A stretch of 53,407 bases of DNA from the NCBI GenBank assembly GCA_018056705.1, contig JAGPFE010000020.1, positions 1 to 53,407 of the forward strand, given 5' to 3'. The stretch's first letter is position 1. Each line of letters opens with the position of its first letter. The stretch comes from Candidatus Hydrogenedentota bacterium (GTDB lineage: Bacteria; Hydrogenedentota; Hydrogenedentia; Hydrogenedentales; CAITNO01). Of the stretch, positions 32,616 to 41,050 are shown piece after piece. A model generated the notes under the pieces. It was given only the letters and a program-made list of their open reading frames with translations. It ran no database searches and was not told the origin of the DNA. Both the position numbers and the translations under genes were made by a program.

Positions 32616-35600
32616 ATGAAGAAATTCCTGGTGCTGTGCGTACTGTCTTGCTTGCTGGGATGGTCCGTTCCGGCGTTCGCGGTGTCCTGGGGGTGGGATA
32701 CGAACGGGAACCTGGAAGGATGGGGCAGTCCTAATCAAATCCTGGGGCTGGCAGCCTCCGGCGGGGCCATGCAAGGCTTGACCAACGGGGGTGATCCCTT
32801 CGTGTATTCTCCAGACAACCTGAATCTACCGGGCAGCGCGAACCGATGGATCAAGATTGATGTGGAGACCACGGCAATATCTGCCCGGACATGGCAGATC
32901 TTCTTTATCACGAACGCGGACGGTAGCTGGGCTGAAGCCAAGTCGGTCACCTTTACCGTGCAACCAGGACGGGATTTTTACCAGATTCACGTTCCCCGGC
33001 GGCTGGCGGAAGAGAGTAAAACGGGCGCGTGGGATGGACAAACCATCAGGCGGTTGCGCCTGGATACGGGAGATCAGATCGGCATTACCTTCAAGATTCA
33101 TTCCCTCGCCGTGGAGGGATACCCGCATCCGGACTGGCCCTATAACATTCTGCCGCCCGCATCCCATCCGAGTGGATGGTTTATCGCGAACCAGATTACG
33201 AACCTTGGCGTGGCCAGCGATGGCACGCTCACGGTTTCCGGCATCACGGGAAACGATCCCCATTTCCAGGTGAGTGACCTGTCCTTCGACCCGAACGCGT
33301 TCCGGTACCTGCTGGTGCGGTACAGTGTGTCCGGGTTTGCCAACAGTAATGGCCAGGTAGCCGAGACATTCGCGTTTCCGGGTACCGGACCTAACGGGTA
33401 CCTCGGGCGGCCGTGGTATTGCTATCCGAACCTGAGCGGATACGTTACCGCGATCATGGACATGCATAATCTTCCGATCGCGTACAGTTCAAACGTCTGG
33501 CCCGGCGCGGCCGGAAGCATAACTTCCTTCCGGATCGATCCTGCCATCACGGCGACGGGCGCGACATACAAGTACGACCGGATTGCCCTGCTCCAGGCCT
33601 CGGATCTGCCGGCGACGTCGGTGACCCGGGAATGGCCTGGCATGAGTGGCGTGGGCTCGTGGGAGCCGGCGCAACACGGCGCGTACGCGGGCAGTTTTGT
33701 AATGTTGCAGGGGGGCATGGCCAATATTACCCAGACGATAACGAACAACGTGTTCGCGATCGAGAACCTGGATTTCGTGGTCAACACGGACGGGAACGCG
33801 AACCGCTACCTCTACCTTGACGTGGAAGTGGCGTCGGGCACCCCGCTGAACGACCTGCCCCTGACGGTGCAATGGGCTGTGAACGGCCGGGGGATCGGTG
33901 ACGAGGGTATCAACGGCAACATGCAGCGGCGGTACGCGGTGATCCGGACCAACCAGGGCGTTAACCGCTACGTGTTTGACCTGGCCACGCCGCAGGGCGC
34001 GGGATTCAATGCCCCGTGGGACCACGGCGCGGGCGCTAACGACAGTTACATCCACGGGCTGCTGCTGGCTTTCGGACTCCAGGGCCAGACGTCCTCGATT
34101 TCCAGCGTGAAAGTTTCTAACGTCGGGCTGGTATCGGTGGCACCCCCCCAGATCCAGTTCATCGAAAACGAAACGGTTCCGGACAACGCGGCTTACGCGA
34201 AAACGCCCAGCCTGGCGGCAGGCACCCCACCCATTACGTGGAGCAAGATCGCGGGACCATCCGGGCTGACGGTAAACGCGTCGACCGGCCAGGTGAACTG
34301 GCCGTCTCCTACCGTGTCGGGCAGTCCGCACACCGTGACGATCCGGGCCACCAACAGCGCGGGATACGACGAGGAAACCTGGGCGATCACCGTGACGGAC
34401 GCCACGCCGCCAGTCATCACGGTGAACGGGGCGAACCCGGCGACGGTGGAGTGCGGCGCGTCCTACACCGACGCGGGGGCAACCGCCACGGATAACGTGA
34501 GCGGCAACGTGCCGGTGACCCCAAGCGGGACGGTGAACACGGCCATACCGGGAACATATACCATCACGTATACCGCGCAGGACGGCGCGGGCAATACCGC
34601 CACGGCGACCCGCACGGTGAACGTGGTGGACACGACGGCGCCGGTGGTGACGATCAACGGTGGGAACGCGCTGACGGTGGAATGCGGCGTGTCGCTGACG
34701 TTGCCTGGCGCGACGTGGACCGACGCGTGCGCGGGCAGCGGGACAGCGGCGGTATCGGATCTTGGAGGCTTGAGTCCGTCCAACCCGGCCGTGGGCGTGT
34801 ACAGCGTGGAATACAGCGGCAGTGACGGATACAACACGGGCAGGGCGACCCTGACGGTAACCGTGAAAGACACGACAGCGCCGGTGATCACGGTGAACGG
34901 GGCTGACCCGTTGACGGTGGAATGCGGCACGGCCTTCACGGATCCGGGCGCGACCGCGACCGACCAGTGTGTCGGATCGGTGACCGTGACCGCGAGCGGG
35001 ACGGTGAACACGGCCATACCGGGTTCGTACATGCTCATGTACACGGCGGACGATGGCAGCGGGAACACGGCCACGGCGACCCGCGTGGTAAACGTGGTGG
35101 ACACGACAGCGCCGGTGATCACGGTGAACGGGGCTGACCCGTTGACGGTGGAATGCGGCACGGCCTTCACGGATCCGGGCGCGAGCGCGACCGACCAGTG
35201 TGTCGGATCGGTGACCGTGGCCACGAGCGGGACAGTGAACACGGCCATACCGGGAACATATACCATTACGTATATCGCGCAGGACGGCACGGGCAATACC
35301 GCCACGGCGACCCGCACGGTAAACGTGGTGGACACGATGGCGCCGGTGATCACGGTGAACGGGGCTGACCCGTTGACGGTGGAATGCGGCACGGCCTTCA
35401 CGGATCCGGGTGCGACCGCGACCGACCAGTGTGTCGGATCGGTGACCGTGGCCACGAGCGGGACGGTGAACACGGCCATACCGGGAACATATACCATCAC
35501 GTATATCGCGCAGGACGGCACGGGCAATACCGCCACGGCGACCCGCGTGGTGAACGTGGTGGACACGATGGCGCCGATGATCATGGTGAACGGGGCGATC

Positions 35601-36884
35601 TCGATGACGGTGGAGTGCGGCACGGTCTTCACGGATCCGGGCGCGACCGCGACCGACCAGTGTGTCGGATCGGTGACCGTGGCCACGAGCGGGACGGTGA
35701 ACACGGCCATGACGGGTGTGTACACGCTCACGTACACGGCGAACGATGGCAACGGGAATACGGCCACGATGACCCGCTGGGTGGACGTGGTGGACACGAC
35801 GGCGCCGGTGGTGACAATCAGCGGTGGTAACACCCTGACGGCGGAATGCGGTGTCCCGCTGACGTTGCCGGCCGCAACCTGGACCGACACGTGCGCGGGC
35901 AATGGCGCGGCGATAGTATGGAATCTCGGTGGACTGAACCAGTCGAATCCAACCGTGGGCGTGTACAGCGTGGAGTACCGCGGGTATGACAATTTCTTGA
36001 ACATGGGCATGGTGACGCTCACGGTGACCGTGACGGACACGACGGCGCCAGTGGTGACGATCAACGGGCCGAACCCGGTGAACGTCCTGGTGGGCGGCTC
36101 ATTCACACCGCCTTCGGCGGTGGTGACCGACGGGTGTGATCCGGCGGCCGGCTACACGGTAAGCGGCTCGGTGGACGTGAATACCCTTGGCACATACCTG
36201 TTGACCTATACCGCCACGGACGCGTCGGCGAACACGGCGAGCGTGACACTGACGGTGAACGTGGTGAATGACGTGACGCCGCCGGTGATCACGCTGGCGG
36301 GGGATGATCCGCTGACGCTGTCGTGCGGCGACGCGTACGTGGAACCGGGCGCGACGGCCACGGACGACGTGGACGGCGACGTGACCGGGTCCATCGTGAT
36401 CAGCGGTCAGCCCCCGGCGGGTCCGCTGGCGCCCGGATCGTGGACGGTGACCTACAGTGTGAGTGACAGTACTGGCAACACGGCCACGGCGACCCGGACG
36501 GTGGTGATTCAGGACAACTGCCCGCTGACGGTGACGGCCACGGGCACGACGCTGACGGTGCCCGTGGGCGGCCGGGCGGAATTTGCCGTGACGGTGACGG
36601 GCGCGATCGGGTCGGTGACGTACCAGTGGTTCCGGGACGATGGGTCCAAGGCGTGGGTGCCGCTGTCGGGCGAGAACGGGGACACGCTGGTGATCGACCC
36701 GGTATCGGAGTCGGACGCGGGCCAGTACCAGTGCGAGGTGAGTGACAGCGTGACGTCGGTGACGTCGCCGGTGTTCACGCTGGTGATCGGTTCGGGCGTG
36801 CCGGTGGCGGGACCGGCGGGGCTGATGATCGCGGGTCTTGGCCTGGCCCTGCTGGGCGCGAGGTCGTTCCGGCGTCGCTCGTGA
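32616..36884 (+). CDS. Giant secreted Ig-like repeat surface protein with PVAG C-terminal tag
   Basis: 1422 residues. The ATG at 32616 (AAAAGGAA upstream) gives a signal peptide (KKFLVLCVLSCLLGWSVPAF). Residues about 25-520 contain two or three beta-sandwich segments of carbohydrate-binding flavour (SWGWDTNGNLEGWGSPNQIL, ITREW-like restarts). Near 525-595 is a cadherin/He_PIG-like unit. Residues about 595-1300 hold roughly nine Ig-like repeats of about 77 residues (VITVNGADPLTVECGTAFTD, then PGATATDQCVGSVTV and TYTITYIAQDGTGNTATATR), most with two cysteines. A last Ig domain (TYQWFRDDGSKAW, ESDAGQYQCEVSD) precedes VPVAGPAGLMIAGLGLALLG and ARSFRRRS. Likely an adhesin or matrix protein, processed at its C-terminal tag. 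Confidence 0.88.
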   Translation: MKKFLVLCVLSCLLGWSVPAFAVSWGWDTNGNLEGWGSPNQILGLAASGGAMQGLTNGGDPFVYSPDNLNLPGSANRWIKIDVETTAISARTWQIFFITNADGSWAEAKSVTFTVQPGRDFYQIHVPRRLAEESKTGAWDGQTIRRLRLDTGDQIGITFKIHSLAVEGYPHPDWPYNILPPASHPSGWFIANQITNLGVASDGTLTVSGITGNDPHFQVSDLSFDPNAFRYLLVRYSVSGFANSNGQVAETFAFPGTGPNGYLGRPWYCYPNLSGYVTAIMDMHNLPIAYSSNVWPGAAGSITSFRIDPAITATGATYKYDRIALLQASDLPATSVTREWPGMSGVGSWEPAQHGAYAGSFVMLQGGMANITQTITNNVFAIENLDFVVNTDGNANRYLYLDVEVASGTPLNDLPLTVQWAVNGRGIGDEGINGNMQRRYAVIRTNQGVNRYVFDLATPQGAGFNAPWDHGAGANDSYIHGLLLAFGLQGQTSSISSVKVSNVGLVSVAPPQIQFIENETVPDNAAYAKTPSLAAGTPPITWSKIAGPSGLTVNASTGQVNWPSPTVSGSPHTVTIRATNSAGYDEETWAITVTDATPPVITVNGANPATVECGASYTDAGATATDNVSGNVPVTPSGTVNTAIPGTYTITYTAQDGAGNTATATRTVNVVDTTAPVVTINGGNALTVECGVSLTLPGATWTDACAGSGTAAVSDLGGLSPSNPAVGVYSVEYSGSDGYNTGRATLTVTVKDTTAPVITVNGADPLTVECGTAFTDPGATATDQCVGSVTVTASGTVNTAIPGSYMLMYTADDGSGNTATATRVVNVVDTTAPVITVNGADPLTVECGTAFTDPGASATDQCVGSVTVATSGTVNTAIPGTYTITYIAQDGTGNTATATRTVNVVDTMAPVITVNGADPLTVECGTAFTDPGATATDQCVGSVTVATSGTVNTAIPGTYTITYIAQDGTGNTATATRVVNVVDTMAPMIMVNGAISMTVECGTVFTDPGATATDQCVGSVTVATSGTVNTAMTGVYTLTYTANDGNGNTATMTRWVDVVDTTAPVVTISGGNTLTAECGVPLTLPAATWTDTCAGNGAAIVWNLGGLNQSNPTVGVYSVEYRGYDNFLNMGMVTLTVTVTDTTAPVVTINGPNPVNVLVGGSFTPPSAVVTDGCDPAAGYTVSGSVDVNTLGTYLLTYTATDASANTASVTLTVNVVNDVTPPVITLAGDDPLTLSCGDAYVEPGATATDDVDGDVTGSIVISGQPPAGPLAPGSWTVTYSVSDSTGNTATATRTVVIQDNCPLTVTATGTTLTVPVGGRAEFAVTVTGAIGSVTYQWFRDDGSKAWVPLSGENGDTLVIDPVSESDAGQYQCEVSDSVTSVTSPVFTLVIGSGVPVAGPAGLMIAGLGLALLGARSFRRRS
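34401..36290 (+). repeat. Tandem Ig-like repeats, 231-bp period
   Basis: GAATGCGGCACGGCCTTCAC recurs at exact 231-bp steps (cores at 34924, 35155, 35386, and a variant at 35617). The three central units are nearly identical, while outer units (34453 and those after 35800) are diverged. This indicates recent amplification by unequal recombination. Confidence 0.88.
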
Positions 36885-37010
36885 CCTGGTGGGTTGAACG
36901 CGGATTCCCGGGGTCCGGTTCGCGCGGCGTGATGCCGCGGGCCGGGCCCCGGCCCTTTTTTGGGGACACGCTGGATCAACTGCTTGACCAGATTTCTCCT
37001 CACTTCGTTC
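36837..37010 (+). repeat. Shared 3' module, copy 2
   Basis: Begins CTTGGCCTGGCCCTGCTGGG, runs through the stop, terminator and first REP-like element, and matches 31985-32160. Confidence 0.85.
36908..36961 (+). terminator. Rho-independent terminator after giant surface protein
   Basis: CCGGGGTCCGG (36908-36918) pairs with CCGGGCCCCGG (36942-36952); an inner CGCGGC/GCCGCG hairpin and six T residues complete it. Confidence 0.87.
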
Positions 37011-37320
37011 ATTGCGGTAACCGTGTCATTTCGAGCGCAGCGAGAAATCTTTATTCCATGGTTAAAAGTTATCGTGTCTTTTAAGATTTCTCCTCACGTT
37101 GTTCGTCGAAATGACAGGTAATATCGGTGTCGAAATGACAAGGTGGGGAGGAGGGGGGCGGGAGTTCTGAAAGATTTCTCCTCACTTCATTCGTCGAAAT
37201 GACAGGGAGGGTTCGGTGGGGGCGCGTGGGGCGTGGCGAAGGTTGCCTGCTTCGTTCGTCCCGGTAACCGTGTCATTTCGAGCGTAGCGAGAAATCTTGA
37301 GCGCGGCGAGAAATCTTCAC
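36990..37320. repeat. REP-like element cluster 3
   Basis: Contains a 91-bp composite (37025-37115) in which a forward element is followed by TATTCCATGG, a 30-bp spacer and a reverse element, forming a large imperfect inverted repeat. Single reverse elements and the conserved GGGCGTGGCGAAGGTTGCCT linker follow. Confidence 0.87.
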
Positions 37321-37505
37321 CCTTTTCGAGATTTCCAGGGACATTTCATGCGTGCCCGTGATCGCCAGGGATGATGAGGCCCCTGGAAGTGCTCCATGGA
37401 TGATGAAACCCCAGGGAATGCTCAATTCCGGGTGGCAGGGTGACCTTCCGGTATACGAACAACTGCCCCGGGGCATGTTTTCGGGGATCAGCAGCCTGCA
37501 AAGAG
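37321..37505. other. Intergenic remainder before the RRM gene terminator
   Basis: No gene or clear signal seen; two similar GGATGATGA strings occur near 37368 and 37398. Confidence 0.4.
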
Positions 37506-37539
37506 AAACCGGCCCATCGGCAAGCCGATGAACCGGTTT
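37506..37539 (-). terminator. Hairpin downstream of the RRM gene
   Basis: AAACCGG with CCGGTTT outside and ATCGGC with GCCGAT inside form a two-part stem 22 bp after the RRM stop; on the minus strand TTTCTCTTT follows. It is nearly symmetric, so it could act in both directions. Confidence 0.65.
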
Positions 37540-37560
37540 GAAGGGTCTGGTCAGGGGGAC

Positions 37561-37878
37561 TCAGTACCGCCGGGGGCGGAAGTCGCTCCGTCCGCTGCGG
37601 TCCCGGAATCCACCGCCGCGGGGCGCGCGGTTGTCGTCCTTCGGACGGGCTTCGTTCACCTTGATGGCACGGCCATCGAGGTCCCGACCATCCAGGGCGG
37701 AGATGCCGGCGTGGCCTTCCTCGTCGGAGGGCATCTCGACGAATCCGAAGCCGCGGGAGCGACCGGTTTCCCGATCCATGACCACGCGAGCGGAAGAGAC
37801 CTCACCATAGGCCTCAAAGGCTTCCCGGAGGGATTCGTCGGTGGTGGTGTAAGACAGGTTGCCTACGTAAATGTTCAT
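37561..37878 (-). CDS. RRM-type RNA-binding protein
   Basis: 105 residues, one RNA recognition motif: RNP2 is IYVGNL at residues 3-8 and RNP1 is RSRGFGFVEM at about 40-50, with the usual beta-alpha-beta spacing, and a basic Arg/Gly-rich tail (APRGGGFRDRSGRSDFRPRR). It matches the short bacterial RRM proteins that bind single-stranded RNA and are often cold-induced, as in cyanobacteria. The ATG at 37878 follows AAAAGGAAA at good distance; an in-frame TTG one codon upstream is not needed. The upstream region is AT-rich, as expected for a regulated leader, but I could not define a promoter. It sits among REP-like elements and opposite in strand to its neighbours. Confidence 0.92.
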   Translation of the reverse strand: MNIYVGNLSYTTTDESLREAFEAYGEVSSARVVMDRETGRSRGFGFVEMPSDEEGHAGISALDGRDLDGRAIKVNEARPKDDNRAPRGGGFRDRSGRSDFRPRRY

Positions 37879-38160
37879 CAACCATTTCCTTTTGGTTGTT
37901 CGCGGGTCCGGCCCCCGCAGGTTTTCTTTTGTCAGCCAGGCCTATGCGGGGTCGAAACACTCACGAACACCAATAGGATCTGATCGACGTTGTCCAGGCG
38001 GGCCTGTCCGGGCAACCCGCTGAAGATAAGGGTAACACAGTAGAATGGATAAAATCAACTTTTTATAAATATATTTTTCATACAGGTAATAAAGGTATTG
38101 TGAATTGGCCTCCAGGCTGGTCTTTCGATCGGGGCATGTTTTTTTCAAAACTGTTACTCT
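37879..38160. other. AT-rich leader region upstream of the RRM gene
   Basis: Low-GC patch around 38040-38110 (TTTTTATAAATATATTTTTC). On the minus strand this is the expected promoter and leader of the RRM gene. No pair of hexamers at 17 bp is convincing. Confidence 0.4.
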
Positions 38161-38493
38161 GTCATTTCGAGCGCAGCGAGAAATCTTTATTCCATGGTCA
38201 GGAGTGATCGTGTCATTTAAGATTTCTCCTCACTTCGTTCGTCGAAATGACAAGGGGGGAGTCGGTGGGTGCGAGTGGGGCGTGGCGAAGGTTGCCTCCG
38301 CGTTCGTCGTGGTAACCGTGTCATTTCGAGCGCAGCGAGAAATCTTTATTCCATGGTCAGAAGTCATCGTGTCATTTAAGATTTCTCCTCACTTCGTTCG
38401 TCGAAATGACATGGGGAGGAGGGGTGGGGGGGCTGAAAGATTTCTCCTCACGTTGTTCGTCGAAATGACAGGTAATATCGGTGTCGAAATGAC
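38161..38493. repeat. REP-like element cluster 4 with two 91-bp composites
   Basis: Composites at 38161-38251 and 38320-38410, each 91 bp, have a forward element, TTATTCCATGGTCAG, a spacer ending GTGTCATTTA and a reverse element. They are joined by the GGGCGTGGCGAAGGTTGCCT linker; a further reverse element and a TGTCGAAATGAC stub follow. Confidence 0.88.
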
Positions 38494-38607
38494 AAGGGGG
38501 TTTCGGTGGGGGCGAGCATGGCGAGGCGAATGTTGCCTGTCGCGTTCGTCGCGATGGAAGAGGGTTGTAGTCCCAGGAACAGCGCGACTTTACGGAACAC
38601 GGACGCT

Positions 38608-38751
38608 GAGCCGCTGGTCGAATGGAGTAAGTGGCGGTTCCCGCGTCAAGGAAGGACAAGGTGGAGGGCGTTGCCCGTCGAATGGTTCCGTATCGAGGGG
38701 GCCACGCGTACCCTGGGTGGGGCGAGGCGGAGGGAGTTGCCCGTCGAATGG
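38608..38751. repeat. Short direct repeats with TTGCCCGTCGAATGG core
   Basis: GAGGGCGTTGCCCGTCGAAT (38664) and GAGGGAGTTGCCCGTCGAAT (38730) are near-identical; a weaker copy ends TGGTCGAATGG at 38625. Spacing is 60 and 66 bp. No coding frame is convincing here. Confidence 0.55.
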
Positions 38752-38907
38752 GGAAGCGCGGCGGGGAGGGTGGGTGTGATATAATCCCTCCATGTTAATG
38801 CGCGTCACGCAAGGGGGCTCGACACACCCGGGATGGCGGGGTATCCGTGTATCTTCGCCCGGGCGAAGAATCGGGCGCTGGAATCCGGAAAGACTGACAG
38901 GATCACG

Positions 38908-40128
38908 ATGACGTTTGCAACATTTGAAGGGCTGGATCCGCGGCTGGTGAAAACCCTGGCGGCCCAGGGAATTGAAACGCCCACGCCGATTCAGGAACTG
39001 GCCATTCCGCCGGCCCTGGAAGGGCGGGACCTTGTCGCCACCGCCCAGACCGGCACGGGTAAAACGCTGGCCTACCTGCTTCCATCGCTGACGCGGCTGG
39101 CGCCAGGGCCACGAAAAAAACACGCCGCGCCCCGCATGCTGGTGCTCGCGCCAACCCGGGAACTGGCCGCGCAGGTGGAAACGGTGGCGCGTCCCCTGGT
39201 GGACGCGTTGCGGTTGACCGTGACGGTGGCGTACGGTGGGGTGGGCATGGGCGCGCAGGTCCAGGCGCTGCGGCAGGGCCCTGACGTGCTGGTTGCCACG
39301 CCGGGCCGCCTGCTGGATCATCTCGGCCGGGGCCACGTCAAGCTGGACGGGGTGGAAATCCTGTGCCTGGACGAGGCGGACCGCATGCTGGACATGGGCT
39401 TTCTTCCGGATGTGAAGCGGATCCTGGGGAAAACGCCGGCTGGTCGCCAGACCCTGCTGTTTTCGGCTACCTTCGCGCCCGAACTGGAGCGGCTATCCGC
39501 GTCTTTCATGCGCGATCCCGTCCGGGTAGGCGCGGAGTTTACCGCGCGCACGGTGGACGCGGTCCGCCAGCGGCTGTTACCGGTCCGGGAAGAAGAAAAA
39601 CTCAAGATGCTGCTTCACCTCCTCGAGACGGAGGCGGTGGAATCGGCGATCATCTTCCTGCGGACCAAGGCCCGCACGGACCGGCTGGGCGCGGCCCTGA
39701 AACGCCACCGGATCGCGGTGGCGGTGATTCACGGCGACCTGGATCAACGGCAACGCAGCCGGGCGCTGGATCGGTTTCGCGAGGGGAAGGTTCCCATCCT
39801 TGTGGCGACTGACGTGGCGGCGCGAGGCCTGGACATAGACGGCGTGAGTCACGTGATTAATTACGATATACCGCCCACCGCCGACGATTACGTGCACCGC
39901 GTGGGTCGGACCGCCCGGGCCAACCGCGACGGTGACGCGATTACCTTCGTCACCCCCGCCGACCTCGTGCAACTGGAAGCCATTGAGCGGGCACTGGGCC
40001 AGAACCTTCCCCGGATCGAGTACGAGGGCGCGCCGACGGTACTGTCGCTGTGGCGTCCCCCCGAGGCCGTCCGCGCGGCGACATCCCGGGGGAAACGTTC
40101 CGGACGCGGTCTCCTGCGCAGGCGTTAA
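38908..40128 (+). CDS. DEAD-box ATP-dependent RNA helicase (RhlE-like)
   Basis: 406 residues. Motifs appear in order: Q motif TPTPIQELAIPPALEGRDLV, I AQTGTGKTLAYLLP, Ia LAPTRELAAQ, GG VAYGGVGMG, Ib TPGRLLDHL, II LDEADRMLDMGF, III FSATF, IV IIFLRTK, V VATDVAARGLDIDGVSHVIN and VI HRVGRTARANRDG. The C-terminal tail is short and basic (SRGKRSGRGLLRRR), as in RhlE-type helicases that unwind structured RNA in ribosome assembly or cold adaptation. The ATG at 38908 (AGGA 7 bp upstream) gives the usual MTFATFEGLDPRL start; a longer in-frame N terminus is not conserved. Its neighbour on the left is an RRM protein, but on the other strand. Confidence 0.94.
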   Translation: MTFATFEGLDPRLVKTLAAQGIETPTPIQELAIPPALEGRDLVATAQTGTGKTLAYLLPSLTRLAPGPRKKHAAPRMLVLAPTRELAAQVETVARPLVDALRLTVTVAYGGVGMGAQVQALRQGPDVLVATPGRLLDHLGRGHVKLDGVEILCLDEADRMLDMGFLPDVKRILGKTPAGRQTLLFSATFAPELERLSASFMRDPVRVGAEFTARTVDAVRQRLLPVREEEKLKMLLHLLETEAVESAIIFLRTKARTDRLGAALKRHRIAVAVIHGDLDQRQRSRALDRFREGKVPILVATDVAARGLDIDGVSHVINYDIPPTADDYVHRVGRTARANRDGDAITFVTPADLVQLEAIERALGQNLPRIEYEGAPTVLSLWRPPEAVRAATSRGKRSGRGLLRRR

Positions 40129-40153
40129 CCGGAAACACTTTCCCCTCTTCCGA

Positions 40154-40196
40154 ACGGGCGCGGTAGCGGCACGGATACACCACGTCCCGCGCCCGT
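40154..40196. terminator. Inverted repeat between convergent helicase and speD
   Basis: ACGGGCGCGG (40154-40163) and CCGCGCCCGT (40187-40196) are perfectly complementary, separated by 23 bases. There is no T-tract. It may serve both convergent genes. Confidence 0.4.
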
Positions 40197-40322
40197 CCGG
40201 GAATATGCGGGGAAACCCCAGCGCGTCCGGATACACGCCTACCTTCCCGAATCCGCGAAGCAACGCACACGGTCGGTCACGCGAGAACAACCGCGCGAGG
40301 GGGAGGCGCGCCTATGCCGCGC

Positions 40323-40733
40323 TTACGCGAGCGCCGGCTCGACCTTCCGTTCGGGCGACTCTTCGAGGGGGGAACCCAGCGTGAAACGTGGCGTTTCGGT
40401 CACCGTCACGTCACCCAGGTCAATCTCCTCCAGGAGGTAGCGCAGCACGTCGCGAGGATTGGTTTTGCCGCAGGTGAACACGTCCAGCGCCACCAGCCCG
40501 AGATCGGCGTAGGTGTGCGCGGAACAGTGGCTCTCGTCGAGCATCACCACGGCAGTGAACCCTGGAGGCGAGTCCTGCCCGAATTTGTACCGGATCTGAG
40601 AGACCACGGTAGCCCCGGCCCGTTCTGCCGCACGCGCCATCGCGTTCAGCATCCGCTTGTCATCGAGACAAACTTCCCGGGCCACGTTCCGACAGTCGAT
40701 CAGAAGATGCATACCCTTGTGCAACTCATACAT
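40323..40733 (-). CDS. speD: S-adenosylmethionine decarboxylase proenzyme (SpeD, class 1B type)
   Basis: 136 residues from the ATG at 40733. The core LDESHCSAHTYADLGLVALD followed by VFTCGKTNPRDV is that of the bacterial/archaeal pyruvoyl enzyme: the serine after ESHC is the self-cleavage site that becomes the pyruvoyl group. HLLIDCRN near the N terminus is also typical. It makes decarboxylated AdoMet for spermidine synthesis, but no speE is in the window. The start is odd: a strong AGGAGG is directly adjacent to the ATG at 40733, whereas an in-frame TTG at 40724 would be 9 bp away. The C-terminal tail (SPLEESPERKVEPALA) is slightly long. Confidence 0.92.
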   Translation of the reverse strand: MYELHKGMHLLIDCRNVAREVCLDDKRMLNAMARAAERAGATVVSQIRYKFGQDSPPGFTAVVMLDESHCSAHTYADLGLVALDVFTCGKTNPRDVLRYLLEEIDLGDVTVTETPRFTLGSPLEESPERKVEPALA

Positions 40734-41050
40734 CCTCCTATAAGTTGCGGGCCATCTGTTACCGGCGCACCCCCCGTCCGCACGCCGAACGGGGTGTATC
40801 CGCCGGGGGTACACCATCGAAGTCTTTTCCTTTCAGAAAAGAACGAGCGCAAATCTTATACGAAGTATACCGTCAAATCAAAATTTTCGCGGGATTTTTT
40901 TTCGCGAAAACCCGCGGATTTCTGATCGTTTAACCTGTTGTAAGAAAAGAGGTTGCGTAATGGGATTTCCGGAAACATGCGTCACGGACCCTCACAGAGC
41001 ATGACAGGGGGCACTACCCGCGCGGGAATCAGCGGCAACGCCACGAAAGA
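40734..41050. other. AT-rich leader of speD with overlapping inverted repeats
   Basis: TTTTCGCG (40884-40891) can pair with CGCGAAAA (40903-40910), while the overlapping CGCGGG (40888-40893) can pair with CCCGCG (40911-40916). The two stems exclude each other. TATACGAAGTATA at about 40858-40870 is a short palindrome. This could be a terminator for the recombinase-like gene or a switch in the speD leader. No promoter could be fixed. Confidence 0.45.

Noticed and set aside
17163..38493. Open frames encoding SFRAQREIF or VISSEARNL-like peptides
   Set aside because: These are translations of the REP-like GTCATTTCGAGCG elements, a well-known source of spurious short proteins.
40850..40872. loxP-like half site (ATACTTCGTATAAG on the minus strand)
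   Set aside because: Only a short palindrome with partial resemblance; no second arm, spacer or recombinase context.
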